Shown here: positions 43,741 through 52,508 of the stretch, in pieces | How the letters are laid out: each line of letters starts with the position of its first letter | Numbering within the stretch: position 1 is the first letter of the stretch | From: an uncultured Chloroflexota bacterium | Lineage (GTDB): Bacteria > Chloroflexota > Limnocylindria > Limnocylindrales > CSP1-4 | Reading direction: 5' to 3' | Length of the DNA: 64,000 nucleotides | Assembly: GCA_903822495.1 (NCBI GenBank) | Contig: CAIJPD010000013.1 | Coordinates: 1-64,000, forward strand | Notes under the pieces: model-generated | The model's input: only the letters and a program-made list of their open reading frames with translations | The model's database searches: none | What the model was told of the DNA's origin: nothing | Translations under genes and position numbers: made by a program

Positions 43741-43793
43741 CGAAGGGTTCGCTTCGGCCGCGGGACGCCCGGTCGGGCCCCCAGGGGGCTTGG

Positions 43794-44561
43794 TCAGACC
43801 CCCACGAACGACTGGCCGCCGTCTACCAGCAGCACCTGCCCGGTCATGAACGCGCTGTCATCCGACTGCAGGAACGCGATGGTGCCCACCATGTCGCCCG
43901 GGAGCTCCACGCGCTTCAGCATCCGGAGCGACACCGGGCGGTTGCGCATCGCCAGGGCCGCCTCGTCCGGGTCCTCTTCGCTCAGGATGCTGCCGGGGCA
44001 GACCGCGTTGACCCGAATCCAGTGGTCGCCCCACTCGCGGGCCATGACGCGGGTGAGGCCGATCAACGCGCTCTTCGACGCGATGTAGTGGCCGCGCGTC
44101 GCCGGGCCGATGAGGATGGTGCTGGACGCGATGTTGACGATGCTCCCGCCACCGTTGGCCTTGAGATATGGGAGAACCGCCTTGGCGCCGTACCAGGCGG
44201 ACTTGGTGTTCACGCGGAACGCCTCGTCCCACTCCTCGTCGGTGATGTGCTCCAGCGTGACGCGCGAGACCGGCACCACGTTGAGCATCCCGCAGTTGTT
44301 GATGAGGCCGGTCAGGCCCCCGAATGCCGACGCCGCCTGGGCCGCCGCCGCCTCCACCTGGGCGTACTGGCGCATGTCGGTCTCGATCGCGATCGCGCTT
44401 CCGCCGCGCTCAACGATTCCCGCCGCGACCTCGCGGTTGCGTGGTCCGTCGATGTCCAGCAGCGCAACGTTGGCGCCGTCCGCCGCCAGTCGCTCCGCGT
44501 AGGCACGCCCGATCCCGTGCGCCGACCCCGTGACGATGACACTCTTGCCCGACAGGCTCAC
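43794..44561 (-). CDS. SDR family oxidoreductase
   Basis: 255 residues from the GTG at 44561, which has GGGGGAG upstream. TGSAHGIG (11-18) binds the dinucleotide, NIASST holds the catalytic Ser, and YIASK the Tyr/Lys pair. The usual NNAG is NNCG here, a tolerated change next to the cofactor. It is a close paralogue of the SDR at 6989-7771. It is divergent from the GMC oxidoreductase, which would produce aldehydes or ketones that an SDR could use. Confidence 0.92.
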   Translation of the reverse strand: MSLSGKSVIVTGSAHGIGRAYAERLAADGANVALLDIDGPRNREVAAGIVERGGSAIAIETDMRQYAQVEAAAAQAASAFGGLTGLINNCGMLNVVPVSRVTLEHITDEEWDEAFRVNTKSAWYGAKAVLPYLKANGGGSIVNIASSTILIGPATRGHYIASKSALIGLTRVMAREWGDHWIRVNAVCPGSILSEEDPDEAALAMRNRPVSLRMLKRVELPGDMVGTIAFLQSDDSAFMTGQVLLVDGGQSFVGV

Positions 44562-44672
44562 GTGGCTCCCCCTTCGACGATCGCCCATCCAGGGCCGAAC
44601 GTGGCCAGACTAGCACCGCCACGGGTGGTTTCGGGGCGTTCGGCCACCCTGCCGGCCTGCTAGATTCGGCCG

Positions 44673-46181
44673 ATGAGCGATCGCTACGACGTGGTCATCG
44701 TCGGCGGGGGATCCGCCGGTTGCGTGCTGGCTGGGCGCCTGTCAGAGGATCCCGCGCGGCGGGTGCTGCTGATCGAGGCGGGGCCGGACCCCGTGCCGCT
44801 CCCCGACGAGATCGCGTCGGCCAAGCGCCAGGCGGAGCTGATGCTGGGCTCGCCCTACGTCAAGGAGTACATGGTCCCGCGCGACGACGGGAGCCTCTAC
44901 CCGCTCCTGGCGGGCCGGCTCACGGGCGGCGGCAGCTCCGTGAACATGATGGCCATGGTCCGGCCGCTGGCGGCGGACTTCGCGGCCTGGGCCGCCATTG
45001 GCGGGCCGGCCTGGTCGTACGACGCGTTGCTTCCCATGGTCCGGGCCATCGAGACGGATCACGACTTCCCGGACAGCCCCATCCACGGCAACTCGGGGCC
45101 CATCCACGCCGAGCGCGCCTGGAAGCCGGGCCAGAAGAGCGACCCGCCGGTGGAGGGGCTGATCGCCGCGGCCCAGGCCATGGGCCAGCCCCTGTGCGAC
45201 GACCTCAACGTGCCCAACCCGCTGGGGATCGCCGCGTCGGCCTACAACATCAAGCGCGGGAAGCGGCAGTCCACCGCGGTGGCCTACCTGGACCCGGCGC
45301 GCGGCCGCCCCAACCTCACGATCCTCGATCTGGCCCAGGTCACGCGGCTGGTGATCGAGGGCGACCGGGTCACGGCCGTGCACCTGGTCCGCGACGGCGT
45401 GTCGCGGCGGGTGGAGGCCGGCAAGGTGGTCATGGCCGCGGGCGTCTTCCATACGCCGCAGGTCCTGCTGCTGTCCGGCGTGGGGCCGGCGGCGGAGCTG
45501 GAGCGCCTGGGGATCCCGGTCGCCGTGGACCTCCCGGGCGTGGGCCAGAACTACCGCGACCACGCGACCATCTACATGACGTTCGAAGGGACGCCCCAGA
45601 TGGCCGAGGACTACGTGATCCCCAAGGTCCGGCTGGTCTACCAGAGCCACCCCGACCTGCCGTGCGCCGACTTCCACGTCTTCTTCCGGCCCGCCGTCCG
45701 CGTGACCGGCCTGCCGCCGATGATGCCGGTCTCGCTGCACCTGCTGGACGATCGAACGCCCGGCCGGGTGGGGCTGGTGTCGACGGATCCGCTGGCGGAC
45801 CCGGACATCCAGCCGGCGTTGCTCAAGGACCCAGCCGACGTGGACGCCGTGCTCCGGACCATGCGCTTCATCACGGAGCTGGTGGCTCACCCCGCCCTGG
45901 CGCCGTTCTACGGCCCGCTCATCCAGCCCGGCCCCGAGGAGGACTGGGACGAGTACATCCAGACCACGTTCGGGGTCTACTGGCACGGGGTGGGGACGTG
46001 CCGCTTTGGCCTGGACGGGGACGAGGGGGCCGTGGTCACGCCGGAGCTCCGGCTGCGCGGGTTGTCCAACGTCTGGGTCGCCGACGCGTCGGTGCTCCCC
46101 ACGGTCCCGCACGCGAACACCAACGTCGCCGTGGTCACGGTCGCGGAGACGGCGGCCCGGCTGATCGCCGCCGCGGAGTAG
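44673..46181 (+). CDS. GMC-family FAD-dependent oxidoreductase (choline dehydrogenase-like)
   Basis: 502 residues, ATG. VVIVGGGSAGCVLAGRL (GGGSAG at 11-16) is the ADP-binding fold, and GRLTGGGSSVNMMAMVRP the first GMC signature. The C-terminal half carries YWHGVGTCRFG with the catalytic His, and ADASVLPTVPHANTN. It oxidises an alcohol and passes electrons to FAD. The substrate is unknown. The gene is monocistronic between the divergent SDR and a repeat-rich gap. Confidence 0.93.
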   Translation: MSDRYDVVIVGGGSAGCVLAGRLSEDPARRVLLIEAGPDPVPLPDEIASAKRQAELMLGSPYVKEYMVPRDDGSLYPLLAGRLTGGGSSVNMMAMVRPLAADFAAWAAIGGPAWSYDALLPMVRAIETDHDFPDSPIHGNSGPIHAERAWKPGQKSDPPVEGLIAAAQAMGQPLCDDLNVPNPLGIAASAYNIKRGKRQSTAVAYLDPARGRPNLTILDLAQVTRLVIEGDRVTAVHLVRDGVSRRVEAGKVVMAAGVFHTPQVLLLSGVGPAAELERLGIPVAVDLPGVGQNYRDHATIYMTFEGTPQMAEDYVIPKVRLVYQSHPDLPCADFHVFFRPAVRVTGLPPMMPVSLHLLDDRTPGRVGLVSTDPLADPDIQPALLKDPADVDAVLRTMRFITELVAHPALAPFYGPLIQPGPEEDWDEYIQTTFGVYWHGVGTCRFGLDGDEGAVVTPELRLRGLSNVWVADASVLPTVPHANTNVAVVTVAETAARLIAAAE

Positions 46182-46285
46182 GGCCGGGCGCTGGCCCCAC
46201 CGCCTCGTCAGGTCCCGAGTCGGCCGAAGGCTAGCCGGCCCCAGCTCGGCCCATTGGCGCCGCGTTGTGCGCTTCTCCCGTGGGG

Positions 46286-46425
46286 CGGGTGAGAACGACC
46301 TGTCTGGTAGAGTTGCGGCCATCCGGCAGGCCAATCGCGTCGATTCGTCCCGCCGGGCGGGAGATATCGACCCAGCTTCGGACGATTCCGGGTCTCCGGG
46401 ACTCCGACCGTGTCGTTCTCACCCG
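46286..46425. repeat. REP-like inverted pair 1
   Basis: CGGGTGAGAACGAC (46286-46299) and its exact reverse complement GTCGTTCTCACCCG (46412-46425) face each other over a 112-base core. Outside each arm the sequence continues into a CTC...CCC/GGG...GAG hairpin (CTCCCGTGGGGCGGGTGAG on the left). Each arm is thus a small hairpin with a GAACGAC tail, like REP sequences arranged in an inverted pair. The gap 46182-46892 contains no convincing gene. Confidence 0.8.
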
Positions 46426-46446
46426 TGGGGCGAGAAGGAGCGCAAG

Positions 46447-46503
46447 CCGGAGCGGCGCCTGAGGCCCGGAGCAGCGGCTGGGACCCGGAGCGGCGCCTGA
46501 GGC
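46447..46503. repeat. Two direct 19-base copies
   Basis: CCGGAGCGGCGCCTGAGGC occurs at 46447-46465 and 46485-46503, period 38, directly before the 24-base array. Confidence 0.7.
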
Positions 46504-46614
46504 GTTGCCGGCTGCGGCTCCCGGGGCGTTGCCGGCTGCGGCGCCCGGGGCGTTGCCGGCTGCGGCTCCCGGGGCGTTGCCGGCTGCGGCTCCCGGGGCG
46601 TTGCCGGCTGGGGC
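46501..46614. repeat. 24-base tandem array, about 4.8 copies
   Basis: Unit GGCGTTGCCGGCTGCGGCTC plus CCGG, at 46501, 46525, 46549, 46573, and a partial at 46597. Unit 2 has one change (GGCGCCCGG). In one forward frame it encodes ALPAAAPG repeats, but no ribosome site or gene context supports translation. It sits between the two REP-like pairs. Confidence 0.9.
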
Positions 46615-46638
46615 TCGGGTGATCCCTCTCCCATGGGT

Positions 46639-46819
46639 CGGGAGAGAACGACGAGGTTCGTCCGGTCGAAGCCCATCCGGCCGTCTTCAGGTCGGTCCGG
46701 TTCCGCCCTGGCCGGCCAAATCGCCGAAAGCCGGTCGGTCTGTGCCCCCGGATGGGAGGATCCGATCCAATTGACGCGTGGCCGCCCCCGAGAGCGGCCG
46801 GGGGTGTCGTTCTCTCCCG
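46639..46819. repeat. REP-like inverted pair 2
   Basis: CGGGAGAGAACGAC (46639-46652) and its exact reverse complement GTCGTTCTCTCCCG (46806-46819) flank a 153-base core. The left arm forms a 7-bp hairpin CTCTCCC-ATGGGTC-GGGAGAG (46626-46646). Arms match pair 1 except one base (GGGTGAG versus GGGAGAG), while the cores are not obviously related. Confidence 0.8.
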
Positions 46820-46892
46820 CGGGGTGGGAGGCGCGGCGGGGGAGTGTCCGCGCAGGCCCTCGGTCGTCCGACGACTTCGGCCGCGGTGCTCG

Positions 46893-48326
46893 CTAGCCGG
46901 GCTGGGTCAGCGAGAAGGACCTGATCTTCCTGCCGGCCGCCGCCTGGCGGATCACCTCCACCAACGGGCTGCCCGCGAGCGGGTCGTCGAGGCGGATGGG
47001 TCCGGCCGCGCGCAGGTCGTCCATGAGCTGCGGCATGAAGAAGAGCGAGAGGAGCAGGTCCTCGTCGGAGACGTGGCTGCCCAGCTCCTTGCGGGCTCGC
47101 TCCACGGTGGGCGGCACCAGCGACCCGGCGCGCACCGTGATGGGCTCCCGGCCCTGCGCCACCTTGTCCAGCACGTTGGGATCCACCGGGCCCGGCGTCC
47201 GGCCCCAGTAGCCCAGGGCCAGGTTCCGGATCTCGTCGGGGACCACCTCGTAGCGCCCGTGGAGGACGTTCAGGAGCGCCTGCGTGGCCAGGAACTGGGA
47301 GTAGGGCGTCTGCATGTTGGGGTAGCCCAGGTCCCTGCGGACCTGCGGGATCTCCTCGAGCACCTCGGCCAGCCGGTGGCGGAGCCCCAGCTGGTCCAGC
47401 TGCGCCTCGAAGTTGCTGATCATCCCGCCCGGCATCTGGTGCGCGTAGTAGGCGGGGTCGTATTCGGCCGGCTGGCCGATGGGCTTGTCGTGGCGGGCAG
47501 CGATCTTGAGCCAGTACTCGGCGATCTCCGCCTGGAGCGCCGGGTCCGCATCGACCTCGTAGCCCTGCCAGCGCAGGTGACGGGTCATCGAATCACCCGA
47601 TGGCATCGACGAGCCGTTGGCCAGCGGGTGGCTGCACGTCCAGATGGCGGAGGCGCCCTCCGCGACCGCCTCCAGGTTGGCCGCAGGCCCCATCCCTGTC
47701 ACACAGTGCGAGTGCACGATGACCGGCAGGCCCGGCGCCGCCGCCATGACGGCCGGGATCAGCGTCCGCGCCCGCTCCGGCGTGAACAGCCCGGAGGCGT
47801 CCTTGACCACGATCCCGTCCACGCCCATCGCCACGAACTCGCGGGCCACGTTGGCGAAGAACTCGTCCGTGTGGACGGGGCTGACCGTGAACTGGATCCC
47901 GCCGTCGGCCCTCAGGCCCATCGCCTTGACCGCCCGGATGGACACCTCGGCCGTCCGGGTGTCGTTCATGGCGGCCGTGATCCAGAACTCGTCCGTGCCG
48001 TTCCGGGCGCACGTCCGATTGAACAGCTCCACCACGTCGTCCGACAGCACGCGCGAGATGCTGAACGACTGGCTCATCCCAAGGATCCGGATGGGCGTCT
48101 TCTTCACGCGCTGACGGATGAGGCGCATCCGCTCCCACGGGTCCTCCTTGAGGAATCGGACCGCGGTGTCGAAATGCACGGTGGAGTAGGTCTCGATGGC
48201 GTCGTAGCCGACCTCGTCCATCTTGGGCAGGATGGGCAGCATCATCGCCGTGGTCATCCGGGTGGCCCACAGCGACTGCGACCCGTCTCGCAGGGTGGTG
48301 TCGATCAGCCCGACGCGTCGTGCCAT
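46893..48326 (-). CDS. Carboxyltransferase subunit, pyruvate carboxylase B/oxaloacetate decarboxylase alpha type
   Basis: 477 residues, ATG. The HMGL-like TIM barrel starts with LIDTTLRDGSQSLW (Asp9). The Lys that can be carboxylated is Lys175 in IVVKDASG, and His205/His207 in VHSHC complete the metal site, followed by a conserved carboxylase domain (about 290-440). No biotinyl domain is fused, unlike most family members; biotin is carried by the separate protein at 49719. It transfers CO2 between carboxybiotin and an acceptor such as pyruvate. Last gene of the ten-gene operon, one base after accC. Confidence 0.9.
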   Translation of the reverse strand: MARRVGLIDTTLRDGSQSLWATRMTTAMMLPILPKMDEVGYDAIETYSTVHFDTAVRFLKEDPWERMRLIRQRVKKTPIRILGMSQSFSISRVLSDDVVELFNRTCARNGTDEFWITAAMNDTRTAEVSIRAVKAMGLRADGGIQFTVSPVHTDEFFANVAREFVAMGVDGIVVKDASGLFTPERARTLIPAVMAAAPGLPVIVHSHCVTGMGPAANLEAVAEGASAIWTCSHPLANGSSMPSGDSMTRHLRWQGYEVDADPALQAEIAEYWLKIAARHDKPIGQPAEYDPAYYAHQMPGGMISNFEAQLDQLGLRHRLAEVLEEIPQVRRDLGYPNMQTPYSQFLATQALLNVLHGRYEVVPDEIRNLALGYWGRTPGPVDPNVLDKVAQGREPITVRAGSLVPPTVERARKELGSHVSDEDLLLSLFFMPQLMDDLRAAGPIRLDDPLAGSPLVEVIRQAAAGRKIRSFSLTQPG

Positions 48327-48327
48327 G

Positions 48328-49722
48328 TCAGCTCCCCTTGCCCCAGTGCTGTTCGGTCCAACCCGTGCTGGTCTGGCCGGCGATGAAGTCGTCGTTGTCG
48401 AGGATCCAGCGGTGGAACGGCAGGCTGGTGGCCATGCCCTCCACCTCCATCTCGGCCAGGGCTCGTCGCGCCCGGGCGTAGGCGGACGCGCGGTCCGCCC
48501 CCCAGACGATGACCTTGGCCAGGAGCGAATCGTAGTACGGCGGGACCCGGTAGCCCTGGTAGCAGTGGGTGTCCACGCGGACGCCGGGCCCGGATGGGGG
48601 CGTCCAGCGCGCCAGGGTGCCCGCGGAGGGTCGAAATCCCTGGGCCGGGTCCTCGGCGTTGATCCGGAACTCGATCGCGTGGCCCAGCGTGGGGACCTGC
48701 TCCTGGGTGAGGGGGAGCCGTTCCCCGGCGGCGACCCGGAGCTGCAGCTCGACGAGGTCCAGGCCGGTGGTCAGCTCGGTCACGGGGTGCTCCACCTGGA
48801 GCCGGGTGTTCATCTCGATGAAGTAGAACTCGCGGCGGTCCTGGTCGTACAGGAACTCCACCGTGCCCACGCCGGTGTAGCCGACGTGCCGGCAGAGCTT
48901 GAGGGCCTCCGCCGCCATGGCGTGCCGGGTCGCCGGAGGGAGCGCGCTGGGCGCCTCCTCGATCAGCTTCTGGAAGCGGCGCTGGATGGTGCAGTCGCGG
49001 TCGCCCAGGCTGATCCCGTTGCCGTGGGTGTCGAAGACCACCTGGACCTCGATGTGGCGGGCCCGCCCCACGTACCGTTCGACGTACATGGCGCCGTTGC
49101 CGAATGCCGCGGCCGCCTCCGCCGAGGCGGAGCCCAGGATCTCCACGAGCTCGGCGGCGTCACGGGCCAGCCGCATCCCGCGGCCCCCGCCGCCGGCGGC
49201 GGCCTTGAGCATCACGGGATAGCCCACCTCGTCGGCGACCCGCACGGCCTCGTCCGGGCCCACGGGCTGGGGGGACCCGGGGATGCACGGCACCCCCAAC
49301 TCCAGGGCGATGCGGCGCGCCTCCACCTTGTTGCCCATCGCCGAGATAGCGTCCGGGCGTGGGCCGATGAACGTGATCCCCTCGGCGGCGCACGCGGCGG
49401 AGAAGTCCGCGTTCTCGGCCAGGAACCCATAGCCCGGGTGGACCGCGTCGCAGCCCAGCGCGGTGGCCGCGGCGAGGATCGCGTCGCGGTTCAGGTAGCT
49501 GCCCGCCGACTGGGGCGGCCCGATGCACACGGCCCGGTCCGCCAGGCGCACCGCGAGCGAATCGCGGTCCGCCTCGGAGAACGCGACGATCGCCTCGATC
49601 CCCAGGTCGTGACAGGCGCGCACGATCCGCACGGCGATCTCGCCGCGGTTGGCGACCAGGACGCGGCGGATGGCGACCCGTGACGAACGGGGCCACGCCG
49701 AATCGGGAGCGGGCGAGGTCAC
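48328..49722 (-). CDS. accC: Biotin carboxylase subunit
   Basis: 464 residues, GTG overlapping the accB stop (GTGA). Canonical features: RVLVANRGEIAVRIVRACHD, the ATP-grasp glycine loop AAAGGGGRGMR, EMNTRLQVEHPVTE, and FRINAEDP. It carboxylates biotin using bicarbonate and ATP. Its neighbours supply biotin carrier and carboxyltransferase, so this is a dedicated enzyme and not the fatty-acid acetyl-CoA carboxylase set, which would need accA/accD. Confidence 0.95.
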   Translation of the reverse strand: MTSPAPDSAWPRSSRVAIRRVLVANRGEIAVRIVRACHDLGIEAIVAFSEADRDSLAVRLADRAVCIGPPQSAGSYLNRDAILAAATALGCDAVHPGYGFLAENADFSAACAAEGITFIGPRPDAISAMGNKVEARRIALELGVPCIPGSPQPVGPDEAVRVADEVGYPVMLKAAAGGGGRGMRLARDAAELVEILGSASAEAAAAFGNGAMYVERYVGRARHIEVQVVFDTHGNGISLGDRDCTIQRRFQKLIEEAPSALPPATRHAMAAEALKLCRHVGYTGVGTVEFLYDQDRREFYFIEMNTRLQVEHPVTELTTGLDLVELQLRVAAGERLPLTQEQVPTLGHAIEFRINAEDPAQGFRPSAGTLARWTPPSGPGVRVDTHCYQGYRVPPYYDSLLAKVIVWGADRASAYARARRALAEMEVEGMATSLPFHRWILDNDDFIAGQTSTGWTEQHWGKGS

Positions 49723-50237
49723 CGCGGCTCCAGGCGCATCAGCACCTGGCCATGCTCCACCAGCTGGCCGTCCTGCGCCAGGATCTCGACGACCCGCCCG
49801 GCGCGGCCGGCCGGGACCTTCGAGAACATCTTCATGACGTCGATGATGCAGACCGGCTCATCCGCGGTCACCTCGTTGCCCACCTCGACGAACGCCGGCT
49901 TGTCGGGCGATGGGCGCCGATAGAAGACGCCCAGGAGCGGGGAGGTGAGGTCCACCAGGTTGCTGTCCGGGACCGACGCGGGCGCGGCGTGAGCGGCGGC
50001 GTCGGGGGCCGGCGTCGGCGTGGCCCCGGTCCGCGAGGAGGCCGCGGCGGCGGGCGGCGCCATGACGGGCGCGGGTGCCGCCGCGACGCCTGCTGGAGCC
50101 GCGTCCCACCCGGCAACCCCACCGGCCTGCTTCGAGAGGTAGAGCCGGTTCCCGCCCAGGTCGAGGCGGAGCTCCTGCAGCTCCGAGTCGTTGAAGATCC
50201 GCACGATCTCGGCGATGTCGTCCTGGCGAAGTTCCAC
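49719..50237 (-). CDS. accB: Biotin carboxyl carrier protein
   Basis: 172 residues from the GTG at 50237, with GAGAGGA upstream. The N-terminal part (IAEIVRIFNDSELQELRLDL) is AccB-like, followed by an Ala/Pro-rich linker of about 55 residues and a biotinyl domain. The biotin site is DVMKM with Lys136; most carriers have EAMKM, so the first residues are conservatively changed. It should shuttle carboxybiotin between the two neighbouring subunits. Confidence 0.92.
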   Translation of the reverse strand: MELRQDDIAEIVRIFNDSELQELRLDLGGNRLYLSKQAGGVAGWDAAPAGVAAAPAPVMAPPAAAASSRTGATPTPAPDAAAHAAPASVPDSNLVDLTSPLLGVFYRRPSPDKPAFVEVGNEVTADEPVCIIDVMKMFSKVPAGRAGRVVEILAQDGQLVEHGQVLMRLEPR

Positions 50238-50298
50238 GTGATCCTCTCGTCGGGCGGGTGCGCCCGGGGCGGTCGTGCCCGGGGCGGGCACACCCGCG

Positions 50299-50934
50299 CT
50301 ACTGGATGGCGAACTCGATCTCGGCCCCGGTGCTGGCACGGAGCTCGTCTTCGGTGACGCCCGGCGCCATCCGGATGACCCGGAAGCGGCCGTTCGCCAC
50401 GTCCAGCACCGCGAGGTCCGAGTAGACCCGGGTCACCACGCGGATGGCCGTGAGCGGATAGTCGCACGCCCGGACCAGCTTTGGCTGCCCGTCGCGCGTG
50501 GTGTGGGTGGTCATTGCCCAGACTCGCCGCGAGCCCGCCGCCAGGTCCGCCGCCCCGCCGATGGCCCCGCCCTTCTTGCCGGGCAGGCGCCAGTTGGCGA
50601 GGTCGCCGTCCGCGGAGACCTGGAACGCGCCCATCACGGACAGGTCCAGGTGGGCGCCCCGGATGAGCGCGAACGACATCCCGGAATCCATGTACGCCGC
50701 GCCCGGGACGATGGTCACCGGGTTCTTGCCCGGGTCGATGATGTCCGGGTCTTCCTCGCCGGCGGGCGGAGGCGGCCCCACGCCCAGGATCCCGTTCTCG
50801 GAGTGGACCAGCACGGGCCGGCCGGGGAGCCGCTCCGCGACCAGCGTCGGGAGGCCGACGCCCAGGTTGACGTACCAGCCATCGGTGATGTCGCCGGCGA
50901 CGATGTCGGCGAGTGCTTCGTTGGACCAGGCCAT
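50299..50934 (-). CDS. CoA-transferase subunit B (3-oxoacid type)
   Basis: 211 residues, ATG. The active-site Glu is Glu46 in SENGILG, the motif of SCOT/AtoA-type beta subunits that forms the enzyme-CoA thioester. YVNLGVGLPTLV and MGAFQVSADGDLANW are also characteristic. It pairs with subunit A at 51804, but an amidohydrolase gene is inserted between them, which is unusual. It should move CoA from succinyl- or acetyl-CoA to the imported acid. Confidence 0.93.
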   Translation of the reverse strand: MAWSNEALADIVAGDITDGWYVNLGVGLPTLVAERLPGRPVLVHSENGILGVGPPPPAGEEDPDIIDPGKNPVTIVPGAAYMDSGMSFALIRGAHLDLSVMGAFQVSADGDLANWRLPGKKGGAIGGAADLAAGSRRVWAMTTHTTRDGQPKLVRACDYPLTAIRVVTRVYSDLAVLDVANGRFRVIRMAPGVTEDELRASTGAEIEFAIQ

Positions 50935-50952
50935 GGCGCGGGGAGCTCCGCG

Positions 50953-51807
50953 CTATTCGAGCGAGAAGAGCGCGGGATCCACGCCCAGGATCTTGCACGC
51001 GTTCCCGTACATGACCTTCTCGCGCACGCCCGGCTTGAGCTCGATCTGGGCGAACTCCGCCAGCCAGCGATCGGGGTCCATGAGCGGGAAGTCCGTCCCG
51101 AACACGAACTTGTACGGGATGACGCTGTTCATGTCCTTGATGACTTCGGGCGGGATGTACTTGGGCGCGTAGCCCGACAGGTCGATGTAGACGTTGCCCT
51201 TGTGCCGCGCGATGGCGAGCATGTCCAGGTGCCACGGCCACGCGAAATGCGCCGCGATGATCTTGAGGTTCGGGAAGTCGGCCGCCAGGTCGTCCAGGTA
51301 GGGGACCGGCATCGCGTACTTGAGCTTGAGGCCCCGGCCGCCGGGGGCGCCGGCGCCGATCGCCGTGGTCCCCATGTGGATGATCAGGGCCATGCCCAGC
51401 TGCTGGCAGGCATCCCAGATCGGGTAGTACTCGGGGTCGTTCATCGCAAACGCCTGGGTGATCGGCTGGAGCTTGATGCCCCTGGCGCCCAGCTTGTGGA
51501 TGCGCTCCACCTCGCGGACGGCCGCCGCCCGCTTGTGCGGATCCACGGAGCCGAAGGGGATGAGGCGCCCGTCGGAGCGGCCGGCCAGCTCCAGGACCTC
51601 GTCGTTGTTCATCTTCTCGCGGCTGGCCGTCTCGGCGTCCACGTCGAAGATGACCGCCATCATGTTGCGCTCGGCGTAGTAGGCGACCGGGTCCACCTCG
51701 CGCAGGTCCGTCTTGAACTGCTTGTCGGCGTCCTTGTTCTGCTCGGCCAGCACCTTGCGCTCGCCGGTGCGGAAGTGGGCGTGGATGTCGAGGGCGCGGT
51801 ATGTCAT
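50953..51807 (-). CDS. Amidohydrolase family 2 protein (ACMSD-like)
   Basis: 284 residues, ATG overlapping the CoA-transferase A stop (ATGA). It is a TIM-barrel metal hydrolase: HAH (His9, His11) at the start, a His in MALIIHMG, HFAWPWH, and the metal Asp in FGTDFPL. Family members decarboxylate or hydrate aromatic and unsaturated acids (ACMSD, resorcylate decarboxylase, 4-oxalomesaconate hydratase). Its place between the two CoA-transferase subunits suggests it acts on the same substrate. Confidence 0.88.
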   Translation of the reverse strand: MTYRALDIHAHFRTGERKVLAEQNKDADKQFKTDLREVDPVAYYAERNMMAVIFDVDAETASREKMNNDEVLELAGRSDGRLIPFGSVDPHKRAAAVREVERIHKLGARGIKLQPITQAFAMNDPEYYPIWDACQQLGMALIIHMGTTAIGAGAPGGRGLKLKYAMPVPYLDDLAADFPNLKIIAAHFAWPWHLDMLAIARHKGNVYIDLSGYAPKYIPPEVIKDMNSVIPYKFVFGTDFPLMDPDRWLAEFAQIELKPGVREKVMYGNACKILGVDPALFSLE

Positions 51808-52508
51808 GCGGGGCCTCCACCGACCGCGACGACGCGGTCGACGAACACGCTGGGGATGTGGATCTGCTGCGGGTCCAGCTGCCCCGGCTCCACGATGTGG
51901 TCCACCTCGGCGATGGTCAGGTCGGCGGCCATCGCCATCAGCGGGTTGAAGTTGCGGCCGGCAAAGCGGCTGACCAGGTTGCCGTAGCGATCCGCCTGGT
52001 GGGCGCGGATGAGCGCCACGTCGCCGCGCAGCGGCAGCGCCAGGATGAAGGACTTGCCGTCCACCTCGATGATCCGCCGGCCGACCTGGAATTCGGTGCC
52101 CAGGCCGGTGGGCGTCAGGACGCCGCCCAGGCCGGAGCCGCCGGCGCGCAGCCGCTCGGCAAGCGTGCCCTGGGGCGTCAGCTCCAGCTCGATCGTCCCC
52201 GCCTCGATCCCCTCGAGGAGGGGCTTGGCCGTGGCGCCCACGGGGTACGAGCAGATCATCCTGACCAGCCCGTCCTCGTACACGAAGCCGCCGAAGTCGG
52301 CGTTGTTGCAGACGACGGTGATGCGCCTGGGGTGGCGCCGGATCAGCGCCTCGCGCAGGACCTTGGGGAAGCCGGAACCGCCGAAGCCGCCCACGAGCAC
52401 GGTCGCGCCGTCCGGCACGTCCGCGACCGCGGCCTCGGCCGATTCGACGACCTTGTCCAGCGGGTTGGCGTGCCGGTTGGCATGCCCCATGTCGGCCGCC
52501 CCCGTCAC
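51804..52508 (-). CDS. CoA-transferase subunit A (3-oxoacid type)
   Basis: 234 residues from the GTG that overlaps the permease stop (GTGA); an ATG at 52490 is the alternative. DKVVESAEAAVADVPDGATV and LVGGFGGSGFPKVLREALIR are the SCOT alpha/AtoD start, with the GGFGGSG CoA-binding loop. CSYPVGATAKPLLEGIEAG and NFNPLMAMAADLTIAEVD follow. It forms a heterodimer with subunit B. Confidence 0.92.
   Translation of the reverse strand: MTGAADMGHANRHANPLDKVVESAEAAVADVPDGATVLVGGFGGSGFPKVLREALIRRHPRRITVVCNNADFGGFVYEDGLVRMICSYPVGATAKPLLEGIEAGTIELELTPQGTLAERLRAGGSGLGGVLTPTGLGTEFQVGRRIIEVDGKSFILALPLRGDVALIRAHQADRYGNLVSRFAGRNFNPLMAMAADLTIAEVDHIVEPGQLDPQQIHIPSVFVDRVVAVGGGPA

Noticed and set aside
46501..46614. 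CRISPR array
   Set aside because: The 24-base units are directly contiguous with no unique spacers and no cas genes are present; this is a minisatellite.
46505..46774. Ala/Pro-repeat protein encoded by the tandem array
   Set aside because: No ribosome site, no flanking conserved sequence, and reading frames in all directions are equally open.
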